Assembly (NCBI GenBank): GCA_009774235.1
Contig: VSNJ01000003.1
Coordinates: 1-64,000 of the forward strand
Reading direction: 5' to 3'
DNA length: 64,000 bases
DNA from: Lachnospiraceae bacterium
GTDB taxonomy: Bacteria > Bacillota > Clostridia > Lachnospirales > Lachnospiraceae
In this document: piece after piece, positions 44,981 to 54,317 of the stretch
How positions within the stretch are numbered: the stretch's first letter is position 1
Layout: the number at the start of each line of letters is the position of its first letter
Position numbers and translations under genes: made by a program
Notes under the pieces: generated by a model
Database searches by the model: none
What the model was told of the DNA's origin: nothing
Seen by the model: the letters and a program-made list of their open reading frames with translations, nothing else

Positions 44981-47125
44981 ATGGATTTTAATGTTAGGTT
45001 TGACAGAATGAGCAAAGCTATGAAGACACAGCTTTTTATAGATAATTTAACAATGATTTTTAATCCGCAGGCACTATTTAGTGATGGTACCCGCTTGTAC
45101 AGGATACCACCAGAACCAAAGGCCGGGGAGCTTACAAAGATACGTTTCAGGAGTGCCAGGGAAAATGTTGATGAAGTTTATCTTGTGTGTGGTGATGACA
45201 GGCAGCTGATGGATAAAATTGCCAATGACAGGCTTTTTGATTATTATGAAGGAACAATCCAGCTTGGGACGGAAAAGGTTGAGTATTATTTTGAAGTACA
45301 CAGTGGGCAGATAGTATGTTATTATAATAGTGTTGGTGTCTGTAGCGGAGTTGAGCCATACTATAATTTTTTTATTACGCCATCTTATGATACCCCTGAA
45401 TGGGCAAAAGGGGCAATATTTTACCAGATATATGTTGACAGGTTTTTTAATGGAGACCGTTCTAATGATGTAGAGACAGATGAGTATATTTATATAGAAG
45501 AGGGTACAGTAAAGGTTACAGACTGGTCTAAATATCCAGCTGCAATGGGCGTCAGGGAATTTTATGGCGGTGATATAGCAGGTATAATGAAGAAGCTTGA
45601 CTATCTCCAGAAACTTGGTGTTGATGCTATATACCTTAATCCTGTTTTTGTATCACCTTCTAACCACAAATATGATATACAGGATTATGATTATATAGAC
45701 CCACATTTTGGAAGGATTGTAAAGGATGAAGGTAGTGTTTTAAGCCGCAATGAAAACGGAAGTCTTATATGTGACCCTGTACATCCTAATAAGAGTGCTT
45801 CACGTTATATATGCCGTGTTACAGATAAGGAGAACCTTGAAGCAAGTAACCAGCTGTTTGCTGAATTTGTGGAAGAAGTCCATAAAAGAGGGATGAAGGT
45901 TATCCTGGATGGTGTGTTTAACCATTGTGGTTCGTTTAATAAATGGCTTGACAGGGAATGTATTTATGAAAATGCAGAAGGGTATGAAAAGGGAGGTTTT
46001 ATTTCAGAAGACAGCCCATACCGTTCATTTTTTAAATTTAATGAATATAACTGGCCATATAATACACACTATGATGGATGGTGGGGGCATGATACGCTTC
46101 CAAAACTTAATTATGAAGAATCGCCAGAACTTTTTAATTATATTATGAGGATAGCACGTAAGTGGGTTTCACCGCCATATAATGTGGATGGCTGGAGGCT
46201 TGACGTGGCAGCAGACCTTGGTAATTCACCTGAATATAACCATTATTTCTGGCAGGAGTTCAGGCGTAATGTCAAAGAGGCTAACCCAGATGCAATAATA
46301 CTTGCAGAGCATTATGGAGACCCTACAGAATGGCTGCGTGGAGGACAGTGGGATACTGTTATGAACTATGATGCATTTATGGAACCTGTTACCTGGTTCC
46401 TTACAGGTGTTGAGAAACACAGTGATGAATTCCGTGGTGATAAGCTTGGCAATGCGGATGCATTTTTTGGTTCAATGCGTCATTTTATGACAAGGTTTAG
46501 TACACAGTCCCTGCAGGTTGCAATGAATGAGCTTTCTAACCATGACCATTCAAGGTTCCTTACACGTACAAACAGGAAGGTTGGAAGGACTGCTACACTT
46601 GGACCAGAAGCCGCAAATGAGGGTGTTGACATGGCTATATTCCGCATTGCAGTAATGATGCAGATGACATGGCCAGGTGCACCTACAATTTATTATGGTG
46701 ATGAGGCAGGAGTGTGTGGATGGACTGACCCTGATAACAGGCGTACTTATCCATGGGGACATGAAGACCATGATCTTATAGAATACCATAGGTCGCTTAT
46801 ACGTATACACAAGGATTACCAGGTTTTAAAGACTGGCTCAATCCTGTTCCTTAATGGTGAATACCAGCTTATTAGTTATGGAAGGTTTGATGACAGGGAT
46901 AAGGTTGTTGTGGTTATAAACAGCAGTGAAGAATACAAGACTCTTGATATCCCTGTATGGCGTCTCGGAATGGTTGATAATACACATATGGCAAGGCTTA
47001 TGATTACTAACAGGGATGGATATTCAGATGAAGCCAGGCTGTATACCCTTGAGGGCGGAATACTTCATGTTGATTGCCCGCCAGCATCAGGGGCTATTAT
47101 AAAAGATATAAAGAACCAGGTTTAG
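44981..47125 (+). CDS. GH13 alpha-glucan hydrolase (neopullulanase-like)
   Basis: 714 aa. N-terminal CBM34/E-set-like domain (~1-130), then a GH13 barrel: region I DGVFNHCGSF, region II GWRLDVAAD (nucleophile Asp), region III ILAEHYGDP (acid/base Glu), region IV ELSNHDHSRF. An extra insertion (~230-290) carries VLSRNENGSLICDPVHPNKS. There is no signal peptide, so it probably degrades maltodextrins in the cytoplasm. The frame extends to ATG 44963, but GGAGGGAG lies inside that extension, so 44981 is preferred. Confidence 0.85.
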   Translation: MDFNVRFDRMSKAMKTQLFIDNLTMIFNPQALFSDGTRLYRIPPEPKAGELTKIRFRSARENVDEVYLVCGDDRQLMDKIANDRLFDYYEGTIQLGTEKVEYYFEVHSGQIVCYYNSVGVCSGVEPYYNFFITPSYDTPEWAKGAIFYQIYVDRFFNGDRSNDVETDEYIYIEEGTVKVTDWSKYPAAMGVREFYGGDIAGIMKKLDYLQKLGVDAIYLNPVFVSPSNHKYDIQDYDYIDPHFGRIVKDEGSVLSRNENGSLICDPVHPNKSASRYICRVTDKENLEASNQLFAEFVEEVHKRGMKVILDGVFNHCGSFNKWLDRECIYENAEGYEKGGFISEDSPYRSFFKFNEYNWPYNTHYDGWWGHDTLPKLNYEESPELFNYIMRIARKWVSPPYNVDGWRLDVAADLGNSPEYNHYFWQEFRRNVKEANPDAIILAEHYGDPTEWLRGGQWDTVMNYDAFMEPVTWFLTGVEKHSDEFRGDKLGNADAFFGSMRHFMTRFSTQSLQVAMNELSNHDHSRFLTRTNRKVGRTATLGPEAANEGVDMAIFRIAVMMQMTWPGAPTIYYGDEAGVCGWTDPDNRRTYPWGHEDHDLIEYHRSLIRIHKDYQVLKTGSILFLNGEYQLISYGRFDDRDKVVVVINSSEEYKTLDIPVWRLGMVDNTHMARLMITNRDGYSDEARLYTLEGGILHVDCPPASGAIIKDIKNQV

Positions 47126-47174
47126 ATATTTAATGAAGGGGTATGTTTATTAAATCTGGAAGAACGGAGGAAAA

Positions 47175-48116
47175 ATGTTTAATTTAATACCAGTATTTTG
47201 TTCAAATGATATTATGTCATTGGTGCGGGCATTACCTGGCTCTACAGCACAGGGGCTTATATGGGGGATTATGGCAATAGGTGTGTTCCTGACATTTAAG
47301 ATATTGGACTTTGCTGACCTGACAGTTGATGGTACATTTGGTACAGGTGGTGCAGTTACTGTAATGCTTATTCTTGCAGGTTATCCGCCTGTTGTAGCGG
47401 TTGGAATTGCATTTCTTGCAGGTATGCTTGCAGGTATTGTTACAGGTATATTACATACAGTTTTTGGTATACCAGCGATACTTTCAGGTATATTGTCACA
47501 GATTGCACTATATTCAGTAAACTTAAATATAGCCCAGGGAAGGGCTAACCAGGCAGTAAGTGTTGACTTGTATCACCTGGTCGTATCAGGAAGGAATAAC
47601 CCTCTTACAATTATAACAGTTGCATTTGTAATTCTGGTAATGATTGCACTGCTTTACTGGTTCTTTGGTACAGAGACAGGTTTTACTATAAGGGCTACAG
47701 GATGTAATGAGAATATGTCACGTGCACAGGGAATTAATACTTCTGTAGCAAAGGTGGTTGCACTTGCATTTTCTAATGGTATTGTTGGTTTTGCGGGTGG
47801 CATGCTTGCACAGTACCAGGGCAATTTTGATGTTAATATGGGGCGTGGTGCTATAGTTATTGGTCTTGCGTCTGTTATTATTGGTGAAGTAATTGGTGAG
47901 GCACTGTTTGGAAAACGTCTTAATTTTTCTGCCAGGCTTGCATTTGTTGCAATAGGAAGCATTATATATTATATAGTAATACAGTTTGTACTGTGGCTTG
48001 GTCTTCCTACTATTAATATGAAGATGTTTTCTGCTATGGTAGTTGCTATATTCCTTGCTGTCCCATATATGAGGGGAAGGGCGAAAAATTCTTACAGGAA
48101 AGCAGCAAAAAACTGA
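47175..48116 (+). CDS. ABC transporter permease (branched-chain/COG4120 type)
   Basis: 313 aa, about nine transmembrane helices, with LivH/M-like signatures (GLIWGIMAIGVFLTFKILDFADLTVDGTFG, FTIRATGCNENMSRAQGI, AFSNGIVGFAGGMLAQYQG). This family takes up amino acids or similar small solutes with a TrpX-type binding protein. No binding-protein gene is adjacent. GGAGG precedes the ATG. Followed by its ATPase after 64 nt. Confidence 0.85.
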   Translation: MFNLIPVFCSNDIMSLVRALPGSTAQGLIWGIMAIGVFLTFKILDFADLTVDGTFGTGGAVTVMLILAGYPPVVAVGIAFLAGMLAGIVTGILHTVFGIPAILSGILSQIALYSVNLNIAQGRANQAVSVDLYHLVVSGRNNPLTIITVAFVILVMIALLYWFFGTETGFTIRATGCNENMSRAQGINTSVAKVVALAFSNGIVGFAGGMLAQYQGNFDVNMGRGAIVIGLASVIIGEVIGEALFGKRLNFSARLAFVAIGSIIYYIVIQFVLWLGLPTINMKMFSAMVVAIFLAVPYMRGRAKNSYRKAAKN

Positions 48117-48180
48117 TATAGCACTATATACAGCTGGTATATGCCTGCTAGTGCGCAGATGCGCAGGAATGGAGAAAATA

Positions 48181-48975
48181 ATGTTAGAAATTAAGAATAT
48201 TCATAAAACTTTCAATCTTGGCACAATTAATGAGAAAAAGGCATTAAATGGAGTAACTCTTTATCTTGATGAAGGTGATTTTGTAACAGTTATTGGTGGC
48301 AATGGGGCAGGGAAGTCTACAACGCTTAATGCAGTTGCAGGGGTATGGCCTATAGACAGTGGAAGTATTATTATTGATGGTGTTGATGTAACTGGGCTTC
48401 CAGAACATAAGAGGGCACCTTATCTTGGAAGAGTTTTCCAGGACCCAATGAATGGTACAGCTGCTACAATGGAAATACAGGAAAATCTTGCACTTGCTGC
48501 AAGGCGTGGACAGAGAAGAGGCCTTAGGTGGGGTATAACAAAAGCTGAAAAGGCGAGATACCATGAAGTTTTAAAAAGCCTTGACCTTGGGCTTGAGGAC
48601 AGGATGTCTTCTAAAGTAGGGCTTTTATCAGGAGGTCAGCGCCAGGCGGTTACTCTTCTTATGGCAACACTAAAGAAACCAAAACTTTTGCTTCTTGATG
48701 AGCATACAGCGGCACTTGACCCTAAGACAGCAGCAAAGGTACTAGAACTGTCAGATAAGATTATTGCGGAAAATAACCTTACTGCAATGATGGTAACACA
48801 TAATATGCGTGATGCTATAATACACGGCAACCGTCTTATTATGATGAATGAAGGACAGATTATACTTGATATAAAGGGAGATGAGAAGAAGAAGCTCTCT
48901 GTAGAAGATTTATTACAGAAATTTGAAGAGGTAAGTGGTGAAGAGTTTGCCAATGACAAAGCACTGCTTGGTTAA
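48181..48975 (+). CDS. ABC transporter ATP-binding protein (COG1101 type)
   Basis: 264 aa. Walker A GGNGAGKST, Q-loop VFQDPMNG, signature LLSGGQRQAVTLL, Walker B LLLLDEHTAALD (unusual EH in place of EP) and H-loop VTHNMRDA. Partner of the preceding permease. ATG 48181 has GGAG six bases upstream; the longer frame from GTG 48151 is less likely. Confidence 0.87.
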   Translation: MLEIKNIHKTFNLGTINEKKALNGVTLYLDEGDFVTVIGGNGAGKSTTLNAVAGVWPIDSGSIIIDGVDVTGLPEHKRAPYLGRVFQDPMNGTAATMEIQENLALAARRGQRRGLRWGITKAEKARYHEVLKSLDLGLEDRMSSKVGLLSGGQRQAVTLLMATLKKPKLLLLDEHTAALDPKTAAKVLELSDKIIAENNLTAMMVTHNMRDAIIHGNRLIMMNEGQIILDIKGDEKKKLSVEDLLQKFEEVSGEEFANDKALLG

Positions 48976-49133
48976 ATTAAAAGGGGTGCAAAATTATAGG
49001 TTCTGGCAATTTCAAAATTTTAACCCAGACAGCAGAATACATATATCTGTAGATTGTGGATATTTGTCTGGTAATGTTTTATTAGGTTTTTTTGCAAATT
49101 ATAGTTAAGGTGCTGTTACAGTAAGAAAGTGTT

Positions 49134-49180
49134 ATACAAGATATAGAAGTTTTTACTTGAATAAATACTATATCTTGTAT
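49134..49180. repeat. Inverted repeat with a second half-copy at 62.2 kb
   Basis: Perfect 13-bp arms ATACAAGATATAG (49134-49146) and CTATATCTTGTAT (49168-49180). The right part AAATACTATATCTTGTAT recurs exactly at 62202-62219. It abuts the LacI fragment. A short dispersed palindrome of unknown origin. Confidence 0.55.
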
Positions 49181-49430
49181 CATTCATTCTTGGTTGGACA
49201 GCACCTTTTAATTTCTGCACTGAAGGAACTGGTGGTGGTTATAGATGGTGTATGGTCAAGTGCTTCAGGCAGGGCGTCAAAACCAGTGACTGCCACATCA
49301 CCTGGTACATTAAATCCATGTTCTGCCAGATAATAAATTGCAGTAATAGCCATGGAGTCATTGGCACATACTATTGCTTCGGGAAATGGAAGTTTTGAAT
49401 TAATAAAGTTTTCTATTATTTTATAGTAAA
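49180..49430 (-). pseudogene. C-terminal fragment of a LacI-type regulator
   Basis: About 83 codons encode the end of a LacI/periplasmic-binding effector domain (INSKLPFPEAIVCANDSMA, ITAIYYLAEHGFNVPGD, VAVTGFDALPEA). The DNA-binding half is missing; upstream the frame runs into non-homologous sequence overlapping the uvrA promoter. It has no start. It could instead come from a LacI-sensor-GGDEF protein. Confidence 0.7.
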
Positions 49431-49528
49431 AGAAAAATGCAAAAAGACGAACATATGTACTTGAAATAGATATTAATTCGTGATATGCTATTAACAGATT
49501 ACGAAATGAAAGGATATTATAAAAGGCT

Positions 49529-52375
49529 ATGGCTAAACATGAAGAAGTTATGAAATATATTAAGATAAGAAAAGCATCTGAGCACAATCTTAAGGGGATT
49601 GATGTTGATATACCACGTGACAGTTTTGTTGTGCTTACAGGGCTTAGTGGTTCTGGCAAGTCTTCTCTTGCATTTGATACTATATATGCAGAAGGGCAGA
49701 GACGTTATATGGAATCTTTGTCATCATATGCGAGACAGTTCCTTGGTCTTATGGAGAAGCCCAATGTTGAAAGTATTGAAGGGCTTCCACCTGCTATTTC
49801 TATTGACCAGAAATCTACTAACAGGAACCCACGTTCTACAGTTGGCACAGTTACAGAGATTTATGATTATTTCAGGCTGCTTTATGCGAGGGCTGGAATA
49901 CCACATTGTCCAGAGTGTGGCAAAGAGATTAAGAAGCAGACTGTTGACCAGATAGTTGATGAGATTATGTCACTTCCTGAAAGGACTAAGATACAGCTGC
50001 TTGCACCTGTAGTAAGGGGAAGGAAGGGACAACATGTCAAAGTTTTTGAAAGTGCAAGGCGCAGTGGGTATGTAAGGGTTGTTGTGGATGGCAATGTGTA
50101 TGAGCTGTCAGAGGAAATAAACCTTGATAAGAATAAAAAGCATAATATTGAAATTATGGTGGACAGGCTTGTAGTGCGTGAAGGAATTGAGAGAAGGCTT
50201 ACAGATTCTATAGAAAGTGTAATGCGTCTTTCGGACGGGCTTCTTATAGTTGAAATACCTGGTGGGGAAAGGATTAATTTCAGCCAGAGTTTTTCATGTG
50301 CAGACTGTGGGGTAAGCATAGATGAAATTGAACCAAGGATATTTTCATTTAATAATCCTTTTGGTGCATGTGAAGCTTGCCATGGTATTGGTTATAATAT
50401 GGAGTTTGATGAAGAGCTTATATTACCTGACCCTGCATTAAGCCTTGCTGGTGGTGCACTTGTTGTAAGCGGATGGCAGTCAGTACCAGACCAGAAGAGC
50501 TTTTCAAGGTGTCTGTTTGATGCACTTGCAACGGAGTATGGTTTCAGTCTGGATACACCTTATTGTGAACTGCCAGAGCATATACAGGATATTATAATGC
50601 ATGGTACTGGTGGCAAGGAGGTAAAGGTTTATTATAAAGGACAGCGTGGTGAAGGTGTATATGATGTTGCATTTGAAGGTGTTATAAAGAATGTTGAACG
50701 CAGGTACAGGGAGACAAACTCAGAAGTTTCCAAAAGGGAATATGAAAGTTTTATGCGTATCACCCCTTGTAAAGCATGCAAGGGCAGAAGGCTTAAAAAG
50801 GAAGCCCTTGCGGTAACAATAGCAGATAAGAATATTGCGGAAATTACAGATATGCCAGTTAGTGACCTTAAGGAATTCCTTGAAGAGCTTAAACTTAGTG
50901 AGTGGCAGTTAAAGATAGGCAAAGTGGTGCTTAAAGAAATACGTTCAAGGGTAAGATTCCTTGTGGATGTCGGGCTTGATTATTTGTCACTGTCACGTTA
51001 TACGGGAAGCCTTTCTGGTGGTGAGGCACAGCGTATCCGTCTTGCTACACAGATTGGTTCAGGTCTTGTGGGTGTGGCATATATACTTGACGAGCCTAGT
51101 ATAGGGCTGCACCAGAGGGATAATGATAAGCTGTTACAGACGCTTAATAAGCTTAAAGACCTTGGAAATACCCTTATAGTTGTGGAACATGACGAGGATA
51201 CTATGTTTGCAGCAGATTATATAGTTGATATAGGTCCTGGAGCTGGGGAACATGGAGGACATGTTGTGGCAGCAGGGACAGCACAGGATATAATGGATGT
51301 ACCTGGTTCTGTTACGGGTGCATATTTAAGCGGAAGAAAGAAAATACCTGTGCCAGATAAAAGAAGGGAACCTACAGGATGGATTAATGTAAAGGGTGCT
51401 AAAGTAAATAACCTTAAGAATATAAATGTGTCATTTCCTACAGGTGTTATGACATGTGTTACTGGTGTTTCAGGCTCAGGCAAGAGTTCCCTTGTAAATG
51501 AGATTTTGTATAAGTACCTTGCTAAGAAACTGAACCGTGCAAGGTGTATACCTGGCGCATGCAGGAGTGTAGAGGGGATAGAAAACCTGGATAAGGTTAT
51601 TAATATTGACCAGTCACCTATAGGCAGGACACCACGTTCAAATCCTGCAACGTATACAGGTGTATTTGACCTGATAAGGGATATATTTGCTGCTACTCCT
51701 GATGCCAAGATGAAGGGGTATAAGAAGGGCAGGTTCAGTTTTAATGTTAAGGGTGGAAGATGTGAGGCGTGCAGTGGTGATGGTATTATTAAGATAGAGA
51801 TGAATTTCCTGCCAGATGTCTATGTACCATGTGAGGTATGTGGTGGTAAAAGGTATAACAGGGAAACCCTGGATGTAAAATATAAGGGTAAGAGTATATA
51901 TGATGTGCTTGATATGACTGTTGAGGAGGCACTGGCATTTTTTGAAAATGTTCCTAGTATACGTAATAAGATGGAAACCCTTTATGATGTGGGTCTTTCT
52001 TATATTAAACTTGGACAGCCGTCTACTACTTTGTCTGGTGGTGAGGCACAGCGTGTAAAGCTTGCAACGGAACTTAGCAGGAGAAGTACAGGAAAGACTG
52101 TTTATGTGCTTGATGAACCGACTACGGGACTGCATTTTGCGGATGTCCATAAGCTTGTAGATATTTTAAGACGCCTTGCAGAGGGTGGTAATACTGTGAT
52201 TGTAATAGAACATAACCTTGATGTTATTAAGACGGCAGATTATATAATAGATATGGGACCTGAGGGTGGTAAGAATGGAGGAAGGCTTCTTACATCTGGG
52301 ACACCAGAAGAAGTTGCACAAGTCCAGGAATCATATACAGGGTATTATATTAAAAAGATGCTTGAAAAAAGGTGA
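49529..52375 (+). CDS. uvrA: Excinuclease ABC subunit A
   Basis: 948 aa, full length. Two ABC modules: Walker [10 protein letters not shown] and GVSGSGKSS; signatures [14 protein letters not shown] and [14 protein letters not shown]; Walker B YILDEPS and YVLDEPTTG. Zinc modules: CPECGKE and CxxC around [17 protein letters not shown]. It recognises DNA damage and loads UvrB in nucleotide excision repair. uvrB is not adjacent in this window. Start ATG 49529. Confidence 0.98.
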   Translation: MAKHEEVMKYIKIRKASEHNLKGIDVDIPRDSFVVLTGLSGSGKSSLAFDTIYAEGQRRYMESLSSYARQFLGLMEKPNVESIEGLPPAISIDQKSTNRNPRSTVGTVTEIYDYFRLLYARAGIPHCPECGKEIKKQTVDQIVDEIMSLPERTKIQLLAPVVRGRKGQHVKVFESARRSGYVRVVVDGNVYELSEEINLDKNKKHNIEIMVDRLVVREGIERRLTDSIESVMRLSDGLLIVEIPGGERINFSQSFSCADCGVSIDEIEPRIFSFNNPFGACEACHGIGYNMEFDEELILPDPALSLAGGALVVSGWQSVPDQKSFSRCLFDALATEYGFSLDTPYCELPEHIQDIIMHGTGGKEVKVYYKGQRGEGVYDVAFEGVIKNVERRYRETNSEVSKREYESFMRITPCKACKGRRLKKEALAVTIADKNIAEITDMPVSDLKEFLEELKLSEWQLKIGKVVLKEIRSRVRFLVDVGLDYLSLSRYTGSLSGGEAQRIRLATQIGSGLVGVAYILDEPSIGLHQRDNDKLLQTLNKLKDLGNTLIVVEHDEDTMFAADYIVDIGPGAGEHGGHVVAAGTAQDIMDVPGSVTGAYLSGRKKIPVPDKRREPTGWINVKGAKVNNLKNINVSFPTGVMTCVTGVSGSGKSSLVNEILYKYLAKKLNRARCIPGACRSVEGIENLDKVINIDQSPIGRTPRSNPATYTGVFDLIRDIFAATPDAKMKGYKKGRFSFNVKGGRCEACSGDGIIKIEMNFLPDVYVPCEVCGGKRYNRETLDVKYKGKSIYDVLDMTVEEALAFFENVPSIRNKMETLYDVGLSYIKLGQPSTTLSGGEAQRVKLATELSRRSTGKTVYVLDEPTTGLHFADVHKLVDILRRLAEGGNTVIVIEHNLDVIKTADYIIDMGPEGGKNGGRLLTSGTPEEVAQVQESYTGYYIKKMLEKR

Positions 52376-52436
52376 CGGGGTGCAAATGGACAAGGTGCAG
52401 GGTTTTCTGGTGGAAAATGGATGGAGGATTTTGTTT

Positions 52437-53021
52437 ATGACTGGTGGCAGGAATACTTTTTTTGCAATGATGTCACGTATGAAATATATTGAAAGATGGG
52501 CGCTTATGAGAAATTCTGTAAAGGAAAATATAAGTGAACATTCGCTTGAAACTGCAATAATAGCACATTCGCTTGCTATTATTGGCAATGTAAGGCTTGG
52601 TAAAAATTATAATCCTGAACATATTTCTGTGTTGGGGATTTACCATGATTGTACAGAGATAATTACGGGTGATATGCCTACCCCTGTAAAGTATAATAAT
52701 GATGAGATATGTATGGCATATAAGGAGATAGAAGCAGAGGCTGCTTTACGTATAATAAATATGCTTCCAGATGACATGCAGGAGTATTATAAGTGTTATT
52801 TTGGAGGGGAAGAGGATAGTGAAGCATTAAAACTTGTAAAGGCAGCAGATAAGTTATCTGCATTAGTTAAGTGTATTGAAGAGGAGAAAGCAGGTAATAA
52901 AGAATTTGTATGTGCAAAGAAGTCTGTTATGAAATCTATAGAGAATATGCAGTGTGAAGAAGCAGATATATTTTGTAAAGAATTTCTTGGGTCATATGGG
53001 AAAACGCTTGATGAATTGTAA
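52437..53021 (+). CDS. yfbR: YfbR-family 5'-deoxynucleotidase (HD domain)
   Basis: 194 aa. HD phosphohydrolase: RMKYIERWALMRNSVKENIS, EHSLETAIIAHSLA (metal His), GIYHDCTEIITGDMPTPVKY (HD pair), VKAADKLSALVKC (distal Asp). It removes phosphate from dNMPs in nucleotide salvage. ATG 52437 has GGAGG nine bases upstream and matches the family's N-terminus; longer in-frame starts overlap the end of uvrA and are rejected. Its 3' end is partly duplicated at ~53.7 kb. Confidence 0.87.
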   Translation: MTGGRNTFFAMMSRMKYIERWALMRNSVKENISEHSLETAIIAHSLAIIGNVRLGKNYNPEHISVLGIYHDCTEIITGDMPTPVKYNNDEICMAYKEIEAEAALRIINMLPDDMQEYYKCYFGGEEDSEALKLVKAADKLSALVKCIEEEKAGNKEFVCAKKSVMKSIENMQCEEADIFCKEFLGSYGKTLDEL

Positions 53022-53068
53022 AGAGTAACAGGACAGGGGAATTAGAAATATGGATGGGGAGTTTTTTT

Positions 53069-53174
53069 AACCTCATTAAGTAAGCCCTTCAAAATACACG
53101 CTTCTTAAGTGGTGGGTTCTTACTTAATGAGGTTATGAGCAAGTAGTGGAGCGGATTGCGGATATCCGCTTGAC
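53069..53174 (-). repeat. Repeat family A, full copy with internal hairpin
   Basis: About 105 bp. It contains a perfect 16-bp inverted repeat (AACCTCATTAAGTAAG 53069-53084 / CTTACTTAATGAGGTT 53119-53134) and the arm GCGGATTGCGGATATCCGCTTGAC. The whole unit is the inverted counterpart of 62106-62201 and part matches 3936-4006. Non-coding. Confidence 0.78.
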
Positions 53175-53185
53175 TTTGTTGTAAA

Positions 53186-53211
53186 AAAGCTGCTTTTAAT
53201 AGCAGCTTTTT
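53186..53211. terminator. Bidirectional terminator
   Basis: AAAAGCTGC / GCAGCTTTT stem with a short TTTTAATA loop and A- and T-runs on either side. It serves yfbR (+) and the antitoxin/toxin remnant (-). Confidence 0.75.
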
Positions 53212-53213
53212 AT

Positions 53214-53315
53214 CTAATCATTATAATGTCCACGGCATGATATTATATGGATGATATTATTCTGTTCATAGTATATAATCATTCCATGCCCTGTCTTCCC
53301 ATAATAGCTGCATTA
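53214..53315 (-). pseudogene. Decapitated YoeB/RelE-type toxin remnant
   Basis: Directly after the antitoxin stop, the minus strand encodes about 30 codons resembling only the C-terminus of a Txe/YoeB-type mRNA interferase (GKTGHGMIIYYEQNNIIHII, SCRGHYND), where the normal ending is a ..ISCRYHY motif. The first ~55 residues, including the start, are deleted. No intact toxin is encoded nearby. Confidence 0.55.
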
Positions 53316-53582
53316 TTAGTCATCCTCTATCAAATCGTGTTCTGCAAAATGTGCTTTTCCAGACTTTACATCCTCCATGATTGCTTCTAGGTATTTTATA
53401 TTACTTTCAGAGTAAAAGGGATCAGCAGATAGCTCAAATGGTATACGTTTTTCACGGCTTACTTTTTTTGCAAAGATTGTAAATGCTGTAGTCATTGTCA
53501 GTCCCATATCAGCACAAACTTTTTCCATATTTTTTTTCAGTTCCGCATCCATGCGGAAATTAATATTAACTGTTTGTGACAT
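53316..53582 (-). CDS. RelB/DinJ-family antitoxin
   Basis: 88 aa. N-terminal ribbon-helix-helix (MSQTVNINFRMDAELKKNME, MGLTMTTAFTIFAKKV) followed by a toxin-binding tail (IPFELSADPFYSESNIKYL). It would neutralise a RelE/YoeB/YafQ toxin and repress the operon. GGAGGG six bases before ATG 53582 sets the start; ATG 53588 is too close. Its toxin gene is reduced to a fragment, so this is now an orphan antitoxin. Confidence 0.85.
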   Translation of the reverse strand: MSQTVNINFRMDAELKKNMEKVCADMGLTMTTAFTIFAKKVSREKRIPFELSADPFYSESNIKYLEAIMEDVKSGKAHFAEHDLIEDD

Positions 53583-53665
53583 ATGCATCCCTCCTTTTTA
53601 TTTATTATATTAAAATGTAATGAAAAATACAATAGTTATCATTATATTTGTAAAAAGTTTGTTAC

Positions 53666-53712
53666 GAAATATCATAGAAAAAATATTGTGTGAAGAAGCA
53701 GATATAGACCAC
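53666..53712 (+). repeat. Duplicated fragment of the yfbR 3' end
   Basis: TGTGAAGAAGCAGATATA (53689-53706) is identical to yfbR bases 52953-52970, with weaker similarity upstream. It is a short stretch in an otherwise featureless ~400-bp AT-rich intergenic region (53589-53997), and suggests a past duplication flanking the repeat/toxin segment. Confidence 0.5.
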
Positions 53713-53997
53713 CCAATACTTTGTGGTTAATTAAGAAAGTTTTTAAATGGGACATTTAATAAGGTGAAAAAGATTGGTAAGTTTAAATATATTTTTTAAG
53801 TAAAGTATGTCAGTCTATAAAATTTTGTAATTAACCAAAAACTTGCATTAATTAAAGAACTTTTGCTTCCATTTTTATGAAAAACAGGTATAATTATAAA
53901 GAATAGACTGATATTACTGGATGGCAGTATAAGCAGAAACTCTTTCAGATAGTTTTTGTAAAGTATTTTAGATGGATTTCAGGTAAAAGAGAGTATT

Positions 53998-54099
53998 ATG
54001 GGAAAAAAAGAAAAAGATGAATTGTATGTTATTATTAAGGCAAAGGATTTGTGTGATTATATATTTACAATTCTTCTGTTGTTGGAAAACAAACAGTGA
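53998..54099 (+). pseudogene. N-terminal fragment of an Avd-like four-helix bundle protein
   Basis: 33 codons read MGKKEKDELYVIIKAKDLCD then YIFT, closely resembling the start of four-helix-bundle proteins that include Avd, the accessory protein of diversity-generating retroelements (typical continuation VTxKSPKxFRFTF). Here the sequence diverges after YIFT and soon stops. Ribosome site AAAAGAGAG upstream. Family assignment is from motif memory. Confidence 0.5.
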
Positions 54100-54317
54100 A
54101 GATATCTGTATATGCAGAAAAACAATCAGACCAGACTGGATGTACTGTAACAGATATGGCTGGTTTATCTGATATACAGGTGACAGGTAAGGTAGAAGAA
54201 AGTAGTGGGGATGTGACAGTTACTGCAGTCCTGGAAAATAATAGTCCAATGGATGCAAAAACAATATTGCATTTATATAATGATGAAAAAGAAACAACTG
54301 AATTAGCGGGTTTATGA
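54060..54317 (+). pseudogene. C-terminal fragment of a secreted/surface protein
   Basis: A second frame, starting where the Avd-like fragment breaks, encodes IYNSSVVGKQTVKISVYAEK, TVTAVLENNSPMDAKTILHL, and ends ELAGL at TGA 54315. It has no start of its own and a beta-rich extracellular style. The junction near 54060 joins two unrelated gene pieces. The stop overlaps the next ATG. Confidence 0.45.

Noticed and set aside
52266..52436. Longer yfbR start overlapping uvrA
   Set aside because: That sequence is the uvrA 3' coding region read in another frame. The family N-terminus and GGAGG fit ATG 52437.
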